From NCBI GenBank assembly GCA_001051155.2, contig JYIP02000008.1, positions 1,364,001-1,428,000 on the forward strand: DNA of 64,000 nucleotides, in the 5' to 3' direction. Both the position numbers and the translations under genes were made by a program. Shown piece by piece: positions 32,908-43,664 of the stretch. Under the pieces are notes generated by a model, which saw nothing but the letters and a program-made list of their open reading frames with translations, was not told the DNA's origin and did no database searches. The DNA is from Chrysoporthe austroafricana (Eukaryota > Ascomycota > Sordariomycetes > Diaporthales > Cryphonectriaceae). Each line of letters starts with the position of its first letter. The first letter of the stretch is position 1.

Positions 32908-32966
32908 TTCCAGAACTTCTAGAAGGGCTGGAAGTCGTGGGAACCCGGGGCGGCTGGGCGTATAAG
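32908..32966 (+). promoter_or_regulatory. Candidate heat-shock promoter: tandem HSE plus TATA box
   Basis: Two TTCnnGAA modules stand side by side (TTCCAGAA at 32908-32915 and TTCTAGAA at 32917-32924), with further TTCC and GGAAG half-sites on either side (32899, 32930). About 37 bp downstream is TATAAG at 32961-32966. This is the classic order for an Hsf1-driven promoter on the plus strand. No recognisable protein gene follows. Confidence 0.5.
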
Positions 32967-33531
32967 TGCCGCCGGCTAAGCCCGGTAAGGCAGGTAAGGC
33001 AGGCCGAAGGTTCTCTCATAAGCTGACCTGCATCCTCGATGTAACGAGAGACGCCCGGGCATTTCGTCACCAGCATCAGCCCGCCGGTGGGAAGACTGTC
33101 GCCGTCGCCGTCGCTGTCGCCAGCTGCTGTGCGGCTGCTGTCGTGTGGGCATCTGGGCAGGCCGTGTGCGAGGGCGGCCCTGCGCTGCGCGAGCGACCTC
33201 GGCTAGAAGACTCCAGAGCGCAGACCGGCCTGGGTGGGCAGACCTGTTCTCCAAATGTCGGTGTGGGCGCCGGTCCCTTGCTCTCTGCCTTGCCCTGAAC
33301 GGTGTGGGTTCAGACTCGAGCTCCAGACAGACCTCGAGAGTCGTGGCGGGGCCCTTGTTTCGAACCTGGCGACGTGGGCTATGGGAACCTCCGGGCTGCC
33401 ACCCCAGAGCGCTCGGCGTCCTAGGGGGGGCAGAGTCGCAGAGCCAAGGTCGAGCGGGCTGTATCGAGACATGAAGCTGGCGGGTGTCTATCTCCGGCCC
33501 CCCCCCCCTCCCTTCCCTTCCATCCCCTCTC

Positions 33532-33561
33532 CCCACCAGCCCACCAGCCCACCAGCCCACC
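33532..33561. repeat. Short tandem repeat (CCCACCAG)x3.75
   Basis: Three perfect 8-bp units plus a partial one, directly after a long pyrimidine tract (33498-33531). Non-coding. Confidence 0.85.
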
Positions 33562-35528
33562 TGGTTGGTAGGCAGGTAGGATCATGATGGCGGGTCTGCC
33601 CGGGACTAAACGTTAGCGTTGTCTCCAGCTGGTCCACCAGTCCACCCGGCTCGCCAGACTTTTCTTCTGCAATTCAAACGTTGCTACATGGAACTGTGCT
33701 CCGAGGCCTGCGGACACGAAGGCTGCGAAATGTGACGGTCGGGGGCACCGCGGGGTCGTGGCAGCAGGACCAGGCTCTCAACTCCAAGTGGTCCAGATTA
33801 GATTCAGATTCCAGGAGGAACGGTTGGCATCTGAGATCTCATTTCAGGGTCTCGCGGGGTCGTGTTGGTCCCTGCGCAGAAGCTGCCTTCGAAAGCGTGG
33901 AAGCCTGCTAGCGCTTGGCCCGTGACCTTCTGGGCATGCTCGCATGCTCCCGCGTCCTCGTCGATCACAGACCTCACAGGATAGAAGCTCCCTTTTCTCT
34001 CCCCTCCCCCAGCCCGGAGAGACAGCGAGACAGCGGACTGTCCTCTGCGGAGCTTGCCCTCGAGACATCACCACAGACCCTGTTGACGCTGTCCAACCAT
34101 AGATAAATCGGCTGCCGTCGGCCCCACGCGCATCGGTCATACCGAATGGTGTTTCGGGGCTCACACGTCAGTTCACGCCTCGTCCGCGCACACCAGATGC
34201 CGCCTTATCTGCCCTTGCAGACGACAGCAGTGCATGCATCTGTCCTTGCGTGCGCCGACCTTCCAGACTACAGCAAGCCACGCGATCTCCCAGGCATCGT
34301 CCAAGCTGCCACTGACGTATGGCCACGCGCCATCGGGGACGCCTCGTCCCCGCAATCCCGATCACCACCAGAGAGGAAGGTCGCATGACAGTCGACACAG
34401 GAGACCGAGTGCCATGCTACGATAACAACCCATCTCTGCATCCGCGGATCGATCCAAATGGACTCACAATACACCCAGGGCTGCCTTCGGAATCCTTTCG
34501 CACCTGGGCCGGGGGCGATCAGGATATGTATGGAATGTTCCCTTCACCCGGCAGTCGAATCGTCTCTGGTCACGACAGATGGGAAACTCGACATATGATT
34601 GCGAGGTGCTTGGCTTTGATCCTGCCGCATTACAATTACATTAATAGATATAGACGAGTTACGGAGCAGCTACTGCATGACCCGGAGCTGCCGTCTCGAC
34701 CTTGTCTCTCTACAATGCCCGTTCTCAAACGGTCACCGACCCGTCTGGTTCGATCCGGAAGAAGCAGAATGTACGACTTCCCGGATATGGCATTGTCTAA
34801 TCCACCGTGACGTCCACCGAATATTGAAAAGGTCCAGACTTGCGCGTCCGGCTGGGTCTCCAACTTCACCCCACGACCAAGCGTTTCCGATCGTCGACTG
34901 CGACCACGAGTCGGCTCGCCCAGCTTGCGCAACGCGTAAGACACCGCGAGATTCTGTGCCGCTGAGATGCACTCGAGCCGTAGGGTCATGCCGTACTGCA
35001 CATGCGAAGAGGTGTATGCTGCACCAGGCGGGGGCCCTTCTCGTCATGACCTCCACATCCCCGTACCAATTAGGTCAATTCCTTTCGTGCGTTGCCGACC
35101 GTACCCTCCTAAGGTCCTCGTTCCATGTGGCTGGGAGCATTCAGGGGTGCTCACAACGCTCTCGCATGGGCCGAGGTCGTACAGCTTCTCTCCTAGTCTC
35201 AGACCCATCACATGTCTCTCGTCGCGGTTGTGTGCTCGTCTGAACACAGACGACGTAGCTGGGCCATGCCTGCACGTGACGCCTCAGCCTATCCTCCACA
35301 AGGTTCGACAGTGCCGAATTTTGTGTCTCTCTTAGCAGTGTTTCCTTATAAAGAGCCTCGACAATGGCTTCTTCTCTCTCAGGGAAAGATGCATGCACCG
35401 TCTCGTTTCCTTCCATTCTCTTGGTCGAAGAATCTTGTACCTTCCCATCCCATGGAGTAGGGTGTCGCGAGTGCCCGGGCTTCCGCATCTCGTCGCCCGG
35501 CAAATTCAAGAGTTGGAGGGCACGAGTT

Positions 35529-35819
35529 TCAAAGCCCACACGTTCCAAAGCCGCAGTCGGTCTTATCACCCGTGAGGTTACAACAGATTGATCCGCCGGC
35601 ACAAAAGCATGATTTCACCATAGGCTCGACACCCCGCTGGCTGTCGTGGAAATCATCCACGACGACTTTCGTCTCAGGTAGCTCTTGTGCAGGTGGCTCG
35701 GCGTTCGCCACATCGTCCTGGGCAGGCAGGTTCTGACCAAGCGGGTTCTGGCCAGGCGGTGGGATCACAAAGGCCGCAGCTGCCGCGACGTAGATCAGGG
35801 CGAGGAGGGTGGTCTTCAT
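35529..35819 (-). CDS. Small secreted cysteine-rich protein (effector-like)
   Basis: 96 aa, single exon. Signal peptide MKTTLLALIYVAAAAAFV, then a Pro/Gln-rich acidic middle (PPGQNPLGQNLPAQDD). The last 25 residues hold all six cysteines (CFC, CC and two single Cys in DCGFGTC), a compact knottin-like tail. The size, secretion signal and even number of cysteines match small secreted fungal proteins that act in host or microbe contact, but no family was recognised. The spacing C-x-C-x5-CC-x8-C-x4-C may help matching. A TATA-like GAAAGTATAGAAC lies about 110 bp upstream of the ATG on this strand (35927-35939). It sits alone in a gene-poor stretch, as such genes often do. Confidence 0.65.
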   Translation of the reverse strand: MKTTLLALIYVAAAAAFVIPPPGQNPLGQNLPAQDDVANAEPPAQELPETKVVVDDFHDSQRGVEPMVKSCFCAGGSICCNLTGDKTDCGFGTCGL

Positions 35820-38800
35820 CCTGTCGGCTGTGGAGGAGTTGTCGAGAGATGTCTAGTGAACGTATCGCGTGTAGATGCAGGAATGGATGGCTAACGAGCG
35901 ACTGTGGAATGCGACGACGACCTTGGAAAGTATAGAACGACTTGCTCAGGTGCGGATGTAGGGACATAAGTAAACGTGAGGGTGCCCGCCATAATACGCG
36001 CCCGTGTGTGAGCACGCGACCAAAGCGTGCATATACATCCTGCCCACCCTGCCAGGTGCCTCCTGCCAGTATACCAAGGTACCAACCGAGGTCACTAGCC
36101 CGTCCGTGCTGCATTGACGGCAACCAATAAACCCTCCCAACGCAATCTCTCCAAATCACCCCGCTGCACAAATTACTATGCGTACCATAGTAAACCCTCG
36201 TCATTTACCCACTCATCTCACCCAAACACACAGCTAAGGCTTGGCAGACTGGGGGTCGATAGGAGGGGCTCTTGCACAGAACCACAGAGCACAGCGAGAT
36301 CCCACATCCTCTTCCTCGGATTCCCTCCGAAAGGAACCACGCTCCCCCTCCCCGCCCCCAGAGCCTCAATCTCGCGTCTCTTGGCCCGCATACCGAGCTT
36401 CCGGAATCGATTTCGTCTGGACCATAGAAGCGGCCACGGGGCCCCGCGAGGAGGGAAAACCGAAGACCCTGGACTGCCCTATTGCCTTCAATAGTCCGCG
36501 GCAGCAGCGCCGGATGGAGGGAGGTTCCCGAATCTGTATCGGCCGAGTCCAGACCCCAGCCCGCGGCCAGTGGAGGCTCTGCCTCCGCGAAGTGGACGAC
36601 TGTTTTTGGACGACCTCGGTCCTGCGCTCATACCTGCTTGGAGTGACTGCCATCCTGTATCGTCGTTATTCGTTCGCTTAGTACCATCTTGTTGCACGTG
36701 TGGTCAAGACTGGCGTTGGTGGCTGGCGCCGCCAGGCCTCGCCTAGTGCTGAAAACAAGGTCAGCATCTTGTTGTAGTACGGAGGCAAACAGCCCAGCAC
36801 TATTTACGGATATAGAGCCGGTGCTATCGCCAGCTTCCCCGTCGACAGCGGCTCTGCGACATCGTTGGCCGGGCCCAGGGCTTGGAACGCCGAGCGCGAA
36901 ATCGCGGTGCTTGTGCCATGGCCATATGCACCGAGCCGCGACAGACGGAACCGTGCGCTGTGGGCCGCAAAATGCCGTCGTGCTTGAGATAGATCGTGTT
37001 CAGGAATAGCGCCAACGGAAGGTCCATGGTAATCGGTCTCTAAGAGGTGGACACCAAGCTCGTGGGCCGTGGATGGAGGGTTCTCACAGGCCGTGCCCGT
37101 GAAACCCCACCGCTTTGCAACACCTCTCCCGTTGCCGTCTTGGCATAACACGGAGAATCCTGAGAAGCCATACATATGGTTGTCAGATTTAAGGCCCCAC
37201 TGATGCCTGGATCGTTGGGTGGTTTCATGGTTTTCTGACATCCGATTACAACCCTTCATAGAGGTCCTGATGGCTGCCACGAGTGTACAACGCCCCTTGG
37301 TGACTTGTACGCCGCGCCGCATGACATCACGACTGTTCTGTACGGCCAGACTAGCTGTAGACGCCCTGCATATCTCAGGAAGAAGAAATTTGATCAGGCT
37401 CACTAGTCTTTCGGTCCGATGGATCGTCTTGATCTCGGGGAACAAACCTTCTATCTTTTTGGTACAAGCTATGCATCCTCGCCGTGAAAATTGCTATGCC
37501 GCAACCAGGTGTTTAAAGATTCAGGATGTTGATCCTTCAGAGCGGGCCTGCCAGCAATCCGCCCGTTCAGGAAGGCCTCAAGGCTCTGCTAGCGAATTTG
37601 CTCACCGATTATCGTCAAACTCTTTAGGATTGCAACCGGCGAGGCGACCACTTCAACGAGAATTTCTAACAAGCCGCTCAAATCTTGAATATAAGACACG
37701 TCCGTTCATTAGACCCACTACCGAAAGAGGACCAGGCCGTACCTAGGTATTCATGAATCTCAAGGAGAATGATATGATATATATGACTAGGCGACCTTCG
37801 CTGTACATATTTGGTTTTCATAGAGGAATATGTGTCTGATGTCATCAAATATGCAGTCAAGGCCCGGCTGAATTCATTTATTGTTGGGCCAATAAGAGGC
37901 TATGAGAGCTGAAAGGAGGCCCACAAGTTCAAGGTCGAGACACTGCTACTTAATGGGGAACGTAATGAAATCACTGACCGTTGCTATTTATCCTTAAGTC
38001 AAGACAATTCAGAAGAGGGGGGGTTGGGTGGATGACCTTCGTCGGAATATATAAACACGTGCACTAGGCCTACGGTGTGCTGCGCAGCCGTTTTGTCACA
38101 TCAGACAGTTTTATACGAGATCAAGTAAAAACGTGATCTGCAGCACGGAGCTATCATCGTATCGACATCCTATCCCATGCCCTGACTCGACGTCTGGCTT
38201 AGCTGTCTCACGCGTAGTATCCTCGTGAGCCTCGGAGCCCTGAGGCATGTAACCCACGATGACAGCGTGCAACATGGCGATTCTTGAGAGCACTTATGCC
38301 GCCTGATAAGTTTCAAAAGTCTTTATCGCTGCCTTGAGGTATTGCCTCGTACATATGCGCGAACGCAAACCTGGCCCGCAGCCTGTCTGATGTCTCGCAG
38401 GCTGCGGGGCGAGCGGCGAGACCAGTTGGTGTGCCGCGGGTGACCAGGCGCAGAGAGCGACTGATCCTCTGTAAAATTTCAAACGTGCTAGGAACTAATG
38501 AACAGTATGTCTGTCAATGTCATATCTAATGCGGCAAGTAATAGCTAACGTCCAAAGCAACTACACCTATTGCAGCAGCCTATCTAAGGCTGCCTACTCT
38601 TTGTGTCGATCTGAGAAAGAGAAATTCATCAGAACAATGAGGGTCAAATCAGAAAATTCAATCCTTGGAGAATACGACAACAAGTTTGCAGTTGTGAATG
38701 GAGTAGGCCCTCCCTACATTTCTCAGGTTGAAGGTGGGCATGGCGCTCTCATGTCACCGAAGATCCGAGGCTGCTGGCTTTTCAGCTGCTGGGACCCAGG

Positions 38801-39071
38801 CACGTGCTAGGCAGGGCGGCAGGGCGGACAGCGGGATTTAACCAGGGAGCTGACATAAACCAGCTGCCCGGATTTAGCGCCTGGTTTCGCCGAAAGCTCG
38901 AAGCTTCCAGGTCGATGGACCGCGAACGTCATTTGTCACTGACAAACTTTACCCTCATCAACTCCAACAATTTCTACCAACTACCTCCGCCTCCTTCTTA
39001 ACGTCGTTCTCTTCTCTCATAACTCCCTTCAGTAACGAACTCATTGACGACTGTTACACATCTCAACACAA
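35820..39071. other. 3.2-kb intergenic stretch, no supported gene
   Basis: Contains one 213-codon minus-strand frame (36804-37445) that lacks domain character, and several shorter ones. The final 300 bp before 39072 are CT-rich and should be the GHITM-type gene's promoter and leader. Nothing else stands out. Confidence 0.45.
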
Positions 39072-40209
39072 ATGTCCTTCACAATAACCCTCCGCCAGGG
39101 CCCCGCCCGCCTGGCGACCCGCCTACCTGAGATCTCCCGACCCGTGGCGAAGACCTCCTCGCTCTCCTATGTCGCGGCGCGCGCCTTCCACCAGTCCGCC
39201 CGCCGCTCAAATGCCTTCTTCACATCAAAGACCACCATCGCCCTCACACGCTCAACACCGAACAGATCGACGTCCCTCGTAAACCACCTCGTTGCCGGCG
39301 GCAGCAGGCGCGGATATCAGTCACAAGCGGGGGCCGCGGCGGACAACACCTCGGTGCTGCGTAAGCTCGCGGTCGGCGGCGCTATCTTCGGCGGCACGCT
39401 GGTGGCCATCAATGCCGTCTTCAACCGCGAGACCCGCGAGGATGGTGGCATGCCGCCCTTCGAGCGGGGCTACCTCAACCAGACCTTCCTGCACACTGGG
39501 CTGGGTATCGGCATCATCGGCGTCACGGCCAGGCAGATGGTGCAGAGCGGTTTCGTGTATAGGCTGATGGTCACAAACCCCTGGGTGGTCATGATCGGTG
39601 GGCTGGCGATGAGCTTCGGTACGATGATCGGCACGAGGATGGTGGACCCCGACAAGTAAGTTGGCCTTTCCGAAAGCCCTGGTGAATCCGCAGGCGGCAT
39701 TGCTGACAAGACATCCGAACAGCTACGTCCCCAAGTACGCCCTCTGGACCGCCTTCAACGCCACCCAGGCCGCCCTGATCGCTCCCCTCGTCGCCTTTGT
39801 CCCCGGTGCCCTGCTCGCCCGCGCGGGTCTCTACACCGTGGCCATGATGGGCTCCATCTCCTTCGTCGGAGCGACCGCCAAGCAGGAGAAGTACCTCTAC
39901 ATTGGCGGACCCCTTCTTGCCGGTGCCGGTCTCGTTATGGCTTCCGGATTTGCGCCCCTCATCCTCCCCGCGACTGCCGTGCGTACGCTTGCGTTTACCG
40001 AGAACATTTGGCTGTGGGGTGGACTGGCACTGTTCGGCGGCTTCACGCTGTACGACGTGCAGAAGGTCTTGTACCATGCTAGGTTGGCCGAGCGGGGTGT
40101 AATCAAGAAGGACCCGGTCAACGAGAGTATCGCGCTCGAGTTGGACTTCTTGAACATCTTCATCCGGATGGTGCAGATTTTGATGATGCAGCAGAACCGG
40201 AGGAAGTAG
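39072..40209 (+). CDS. Mitochondrial Bax-inhibitor-1 family protein (GHITM/MICS1 type)
   Basis: Inner-mitochondrial-membrane protein of the TMBIM5/GHITM branch, linked in animals to cristae structure and cation/proton exchange. Exons 39072..39655 and 39723..40209 give 356 aa. The N-terminus is a clear presequence: no acidic residues for the first ~20 positions, many Arg/Ser (RQGPARLATRLPEISRPVAK, ARAFHQSARRSNAFF). After about residue 95 there are some seven hydrophobic segments (KLAVGGAIFGGTLVAINAVF, LGIGIIGVTARQMVQ, PWVVMIGGLAMSFGTMIGTR, AGLYTVAMMGSISFVGATA). The C-terminal family block is LFGGFTLYDVQKVLYHARLA followed by LDFLNIFIRMVQILM, including the conserved aspartates of the predicted pore. 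Closest functional name is GHITM-like; the yeast Bxi1 is a different branch. Confidence 0.9.
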
Positions 40210-40507
40210 AGGGTCAGAAGGGCCCAGGTTGGTGAAGTCCGGGTGACGTTGTGAAATGTAGCAGAAGCGCTGCTGTTGGTGGTGGAAGGAGTCAGGAGTT
40301 GATCATCTGGACACTCTCTACTCTCATCGTTTGGGCTCATGCAGACAGTGGTGCTTGCATGCCGATGAGGACGGCGTTCTCGTGTGAAATTCTCATATCA
40401 AATTAAAAGAGGGGCTTTAATGTCCACGCTTCCTCCTCTCTCCATATCTATATACATAATGTCGTACGGTTTGCGCCTGGCATGATAATCTCCCGCTCCT
40501 CTCCCGT

Positions 40508-41253
40508 CTACTTCAGAGACGGAAACTCCCTAACGTAATGACTAGCACACTGGTACCCAGAGGGGTTCTTATCCAGGTACAACTGGTGGTAGTCTTCGGC
40601 ATCCCACCACTGGCCGGCTTCGATGACCTCGGTCGTTACCTTGCCGCTGTACCACTGCTCGTTAACCTTAGCGGTGATCTCCTCGGCGATCCTCTTCTGC
40701 TCCGCGTCGTGGTAGAAGATGCCGGAGCGGTACTGCGTCCCGCGGTCATTACCCTGCCTGTTTTTGGTGGTCGGGTCGTGCATGCGGTAGAAGAACTCGA
40801 GGAGCTGGGCGTAGGTGATCCTGGTGGGGTCGAAGACCAGCTGGGTCGCCTCGGCATCTACATACAACACCGAAAGACCTGTTAGTAACAATATTCTCTT
40901 GAGGGGCCCCCTCCACGTAGCGAAACACATAGCCGCAAGGTTCAGCAGGAGACGGATCGCTACGTACGCCCCGTCTCGCCGGTGCAGACCGCCCGGTAGC
41001 TCGGGCTCTTGGTGTCCCCCCCGATGTACCCCACGCGCGCGTCGTACAGGCCCTTGTCCGCAAAGTGCTTCCGGTAGATGTGCTCGACGCCCCAGAAGCA
41101 ACCCGCGGCGACGGTCGCCCGCTGCGCGCCCTCGGGGATGGCCGCGGGGGCCGAGGCGGCGCCGGCGCCGTTCTCAGTGGCGACGCCGAGGATAGAGGCG
41201 GTCGTGAAGGGGCGCGTCAGGCGGGCTATGAAGCCGGGCATGGTGGCGGTCAT
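40508..41253 (-). CDS. MXR1: Peptide methionine (S)-S-oxide reductase MsrA
   Basis: Repairs S-form methionine sulfoxide in proteins with thioredoxin. Exons 41253..40968 and 40857..40508 (110-bp GT-AG intron, phase 1) give 211 aa. The catalytic site is AAGCFWGVEHIYRKHF (GCFWG motif, about residue 52). Other family blocks: VGYIGGDTKSPSYRAVCTGET, GHAEATQLVFDPTRITY, LLEFFYRMHDPTTKNRQGND, GTQYRSGIFYHDAEQ and the C-terminal AEDYHQLYLDKNPSGYQC with a resolving-type Cys. The first ~35 residues (FIARLTRPFTTASILG) are basic and hydroxylated and might target mitochondria; an in-frame ATG four codons in could give a slightly shorter form. It is tail-to-tail with the GHITM-type gene, about 300 bp apart. 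Confidence 0.95.
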
Positions 41254-42567
41254 CGTCGAGAGCAGTACTGCTGCGAGGACGAGTGCGGAGGTGAGGATGG
41301 CGGTAGGTGTGAGGCAGAAACGACGGTGTCGGGTCTGAGGGCGCAGTTTGGACGCTCTAGCGGTTCTCCTCAGAAAGAACTATGGCAAAGGGCGTTTGAT
41401 CAATTGTATGCTCGAGAACGGCGAGGACCGTTTATGAAGGGAAGATCGAGAGGTCAGAAGTCGTGACGTTTCTGATTATGCATACGATTTGCCTCTTTCA
41501 GATCGACCATGACAAATCTCCAGGGACCGCGAAGCGGATCTGACCCTGGAGCTCGGGCTGGGGCGGGGCAATGCAGGCACACGCCGCACGTCACTGCACC
41601 CCGCCACGTCTAATCGACGCCCCGGCCCACTAGTCCCGAGCATCGTGCGGCTGGAAACGTGCCTCTCAACTCAGCTCAAGTTGCTTGACAAGTCTGACAG
41701 GTATTACTTCTGATATACGTATGCCTGAAGGTGCTTGTGTGTATACATTACTTGCAAAAGCTTAGCTGATTATTATAATGTCTCTTCTTGGTCCCCTTGC
41801 AATATCCGTCTCCTTAGGTACTCAGATAGACTTCTTGTCTGGATATCCATCGGCGCACGGGTGCAGAGCAACATCTTATTTTTTTTTTTTAGCAGGCTTC
41901 TACCCAGATTACAACAATGAAATATATAACTCTTTTTTTTGTACTGCTTTAACTTTGTTCCTGAATTGTATACTAGTATATAATTACATCTAACGGCCAT
42001 TCCGAAAAAGTGAAACTTACATTACAATTATAATTGGCATGCAGACTTCAAAGATAATTGCTATAATGTAATTTTGGGCCGGATACAATGCCTCTAACAA
42101 AAAACTAGTCTGGCATAAAGAGAACTGCTGCGCTAGAGCTCCAGACATATAGAAAAGGCTCTGATCAGAACCCTCGGTATAGTAACGGGGCGTTTGTCGT
42201 CGTCGGAAGAGAGGCAAAGAGGGATAGCAGCGTGAAAGAACTTGGGAATGGAGCGGTTGACCTTCCGAGTTTGAAAACCGTACGGTTCTACACAGCGACG
42301 AAAGTCGAAGAAGTAACAGTCCAAATAAGATGGAAAAAGATTGTCAATCTCTCTCAAAACTTAGTCTAGGCAGGCTAAAGAAGTATTTATTCTTGGCCAT
42401 AAATCTGGCCGTCTCGCTAATACCGAAGGAATCTCTTCGTAAGAGATTTGGGGGCTTCGAAACGGCCCTTGTAAGTAAGGTCAGCGCTGCTAGTAATATG
42501 TGAAAAATGGGCATTCAGAAATTGAATTTCATAAAGCAAATTATTTTCAACCTTTTAACAATTAATT
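41254..42567. other. Intergenic stretch, AT-rich in its second half
   Basis: 41254-41640 is the MsrA upstream region. From about 41740 to 42560 the DNA becomes AT-rich with T runs (41878-41890, 41930-41940). It has no protein-like ORF, consistent with an old mutated repeat, though no element could be named. Confidence 0.45.
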
Positions 42568-42671
42568 GGTCCCGTAGCTCAGCTGGTTAGAGCGTCGTAC
42601 TAATATTTCTCGAATGAAAAATATTGAGTAAATTAATGCGAAGGTCGCGAGTTCGATCCTCTCCGGGACCA
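42568..42671 (+). tRNA. tRNA-Ile(AAT) with intron
   Basis: Acceptor stem GGTCCCG pairs with CGGGACC and the discriminator is A42671. D arm GCTC...GAGC; anticodon stem TCGTA/TGCGA; anticodon loop C-T-AAT-A-A; T arm GCGAG-TTCGATC-CTCTC. An intron of about 30 nt sits right after position 37, the canonical site in nuclear tRNA genes. Anticodon AAT (inosine-modified in the mature tRNA) reads isoleucine codons. Confidence 0.93.
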
Positions 42672-42677
42672 CTTCCT

Positions 42678-42687
42678 TTTTTTTTGT
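42678..42687 (+). terminator. RNA polymerase III terminator of tRNA-Ile
   Basis: A T run (about nine Ts) starting seven bases after the discriminator base, as expected for Pol III termination. Confidence 0.8.
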
Positions 42688-43065
42688 ATCGTGCTCCCTG
42701 TCCTCCCGCGTTCTCCCAGCGAAGACTTTCGTCTTCTCCTCCCTTCCCCAACCGTTCTTCTTCCTTCCTTCCTTTTTTTTCCCCCCTTCGTTTTTCTTGT
42801 TTCTTCTGGCTTCTTGCTCCTGACAGGTCCCATTATCTGTTGCTGAGGATCAGGAAACGAGAAACAGAGAACGCGCCGAATGATCAGTCGACTGCTGTCG
42901 GATAACAAGCGGCAGAAAATGGGAAATGGGAGAGCAGAACGGGAAGCGCCGGAGATGAGGTTGTACTCTCCAGGGGTCACGATGTACCTCTTCCCGCCTG
43001 ACCCTCGATGTCAAGTCGCTTTACCTTCGCGCAGGCAACAGTCCGCGCCCTGGTGCTTGGGCTCG
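42688..43065. other. Pyrimidine-rich then mixed intergenic stretch
   Basis: 42690-42810 is a CT/T-rich tract (CTTCCTTCCTTCC, T8, C6). The rest holds no supported gene. One plus frame runs from here into the HEAT-like fragment, but its 5' part has no protein character. Confidence 0.4.
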
Positions 43066-43221
43066 AACCTACCCGAAACAACTCTTATAGCTCTAGCAGC
43101 GCGGCTAGAACATAAGAACGGGTATGTTAGAAGAGCTGCAGCAGAGGCCTTAGGTGGCCGGTTCAACCTATCCGACGCAGCTCTTACAGCTCTAGTAGCA
43201 CAGCTAGAACATGAGGACTAG
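43066..43221 (+). pseudogene. Fragment of a HEAT/armadillo-type repeat protein (NLR-like repeat region)
   Basis: Two adjacent, closely similar repeat units: LPETTLIALAARLEHKNGYV plus RRAAAEALGG, then FNLSDAALTALVAQLEHED before a stop codon. Their DNA is also similar (CTTATAGCTCTAGCAGC against CTTACAGCTCTAGTAGC). Such near-identical 30-37-residue HEAT units are typical of the C-terminal repeat domains of fungal STAND/NLR proteins. No NACHT, NB-ARC or effector domain is nearby, so this is a stray fragment rather than a gene. Confidence 0.5.
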
Positions 43222-43664
43222 TCTACTAGAAACCGGGCCAAGAATTCAAGCAGATCTTATCAGCTTAGTTCTAAGTTGCTATTCCACGACATTATCCATA
43301 AATCCAATCCTAATATAAGCAGAAGTTGGCCTTCTTCAGGTCTATATATGGCACGTGGGAACGGTGGCGCGCTGAGGTATCTCACTCGCTACCTGGCTCC
43401 CAGAAAGGTGTAGGTAAAGGTGAACCCCCGGATAGGCCTATTGACGATCGTCTTATAGAGCATCCTTTTGAATCTAAGGGCGGTGCTCAATAGACGTCCG
43501 ACGCAGGCTGATAACACTATCCTAGCCTGCGTGAAGTAGTACCTATCTCTTATTTGTTTTCAAATCTCGGGACGGGCCAACTCTTGAGCACACGGGCACT
43601 GATTCATAACAATCTAACGATTTTCCACGATTTTTCAATCAGGATTTCAGACAAATCTATGCTA
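43222..43664. other. Intergenic stretch
   Basis: Between the repeat fragment and the end of the reductase gene. No supported feature. Confidence 0.4.

Larger units (their letters stand above)
30342..35528. other. 5.2-kb GC-rich stretch with no supported gene
   Basis: Lies upstream of the F-box gene. Many short frames exist on both strands, but all have Arg/Pro/Gly/Ala-heavy chance compositions and none shows a domain. Notable contents are listed separately: a TG microsatellite, a CCCACCAG tandem repeat, a G11 run (32653-32663) and a heat-shock-element/TATA arrangement. It could contain a long leader for the F-box gene or non-coding RNA. Confidence 0.5.

Noticed and set aside
33145..33587. 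Frames downstream of the heat-shock-type promoter as a candidate heat-shock protein
   Set aside because: Several overlapping frames on both strands with Gly/Arg/Pro composition and no Hsp-like motif; no coding signal.
36804..37445. 213-codon minus-strand frame
   Set aside because: No signal peptide, domain or family resemblance; one local stretch looks protein-like but not enough to call a gene.
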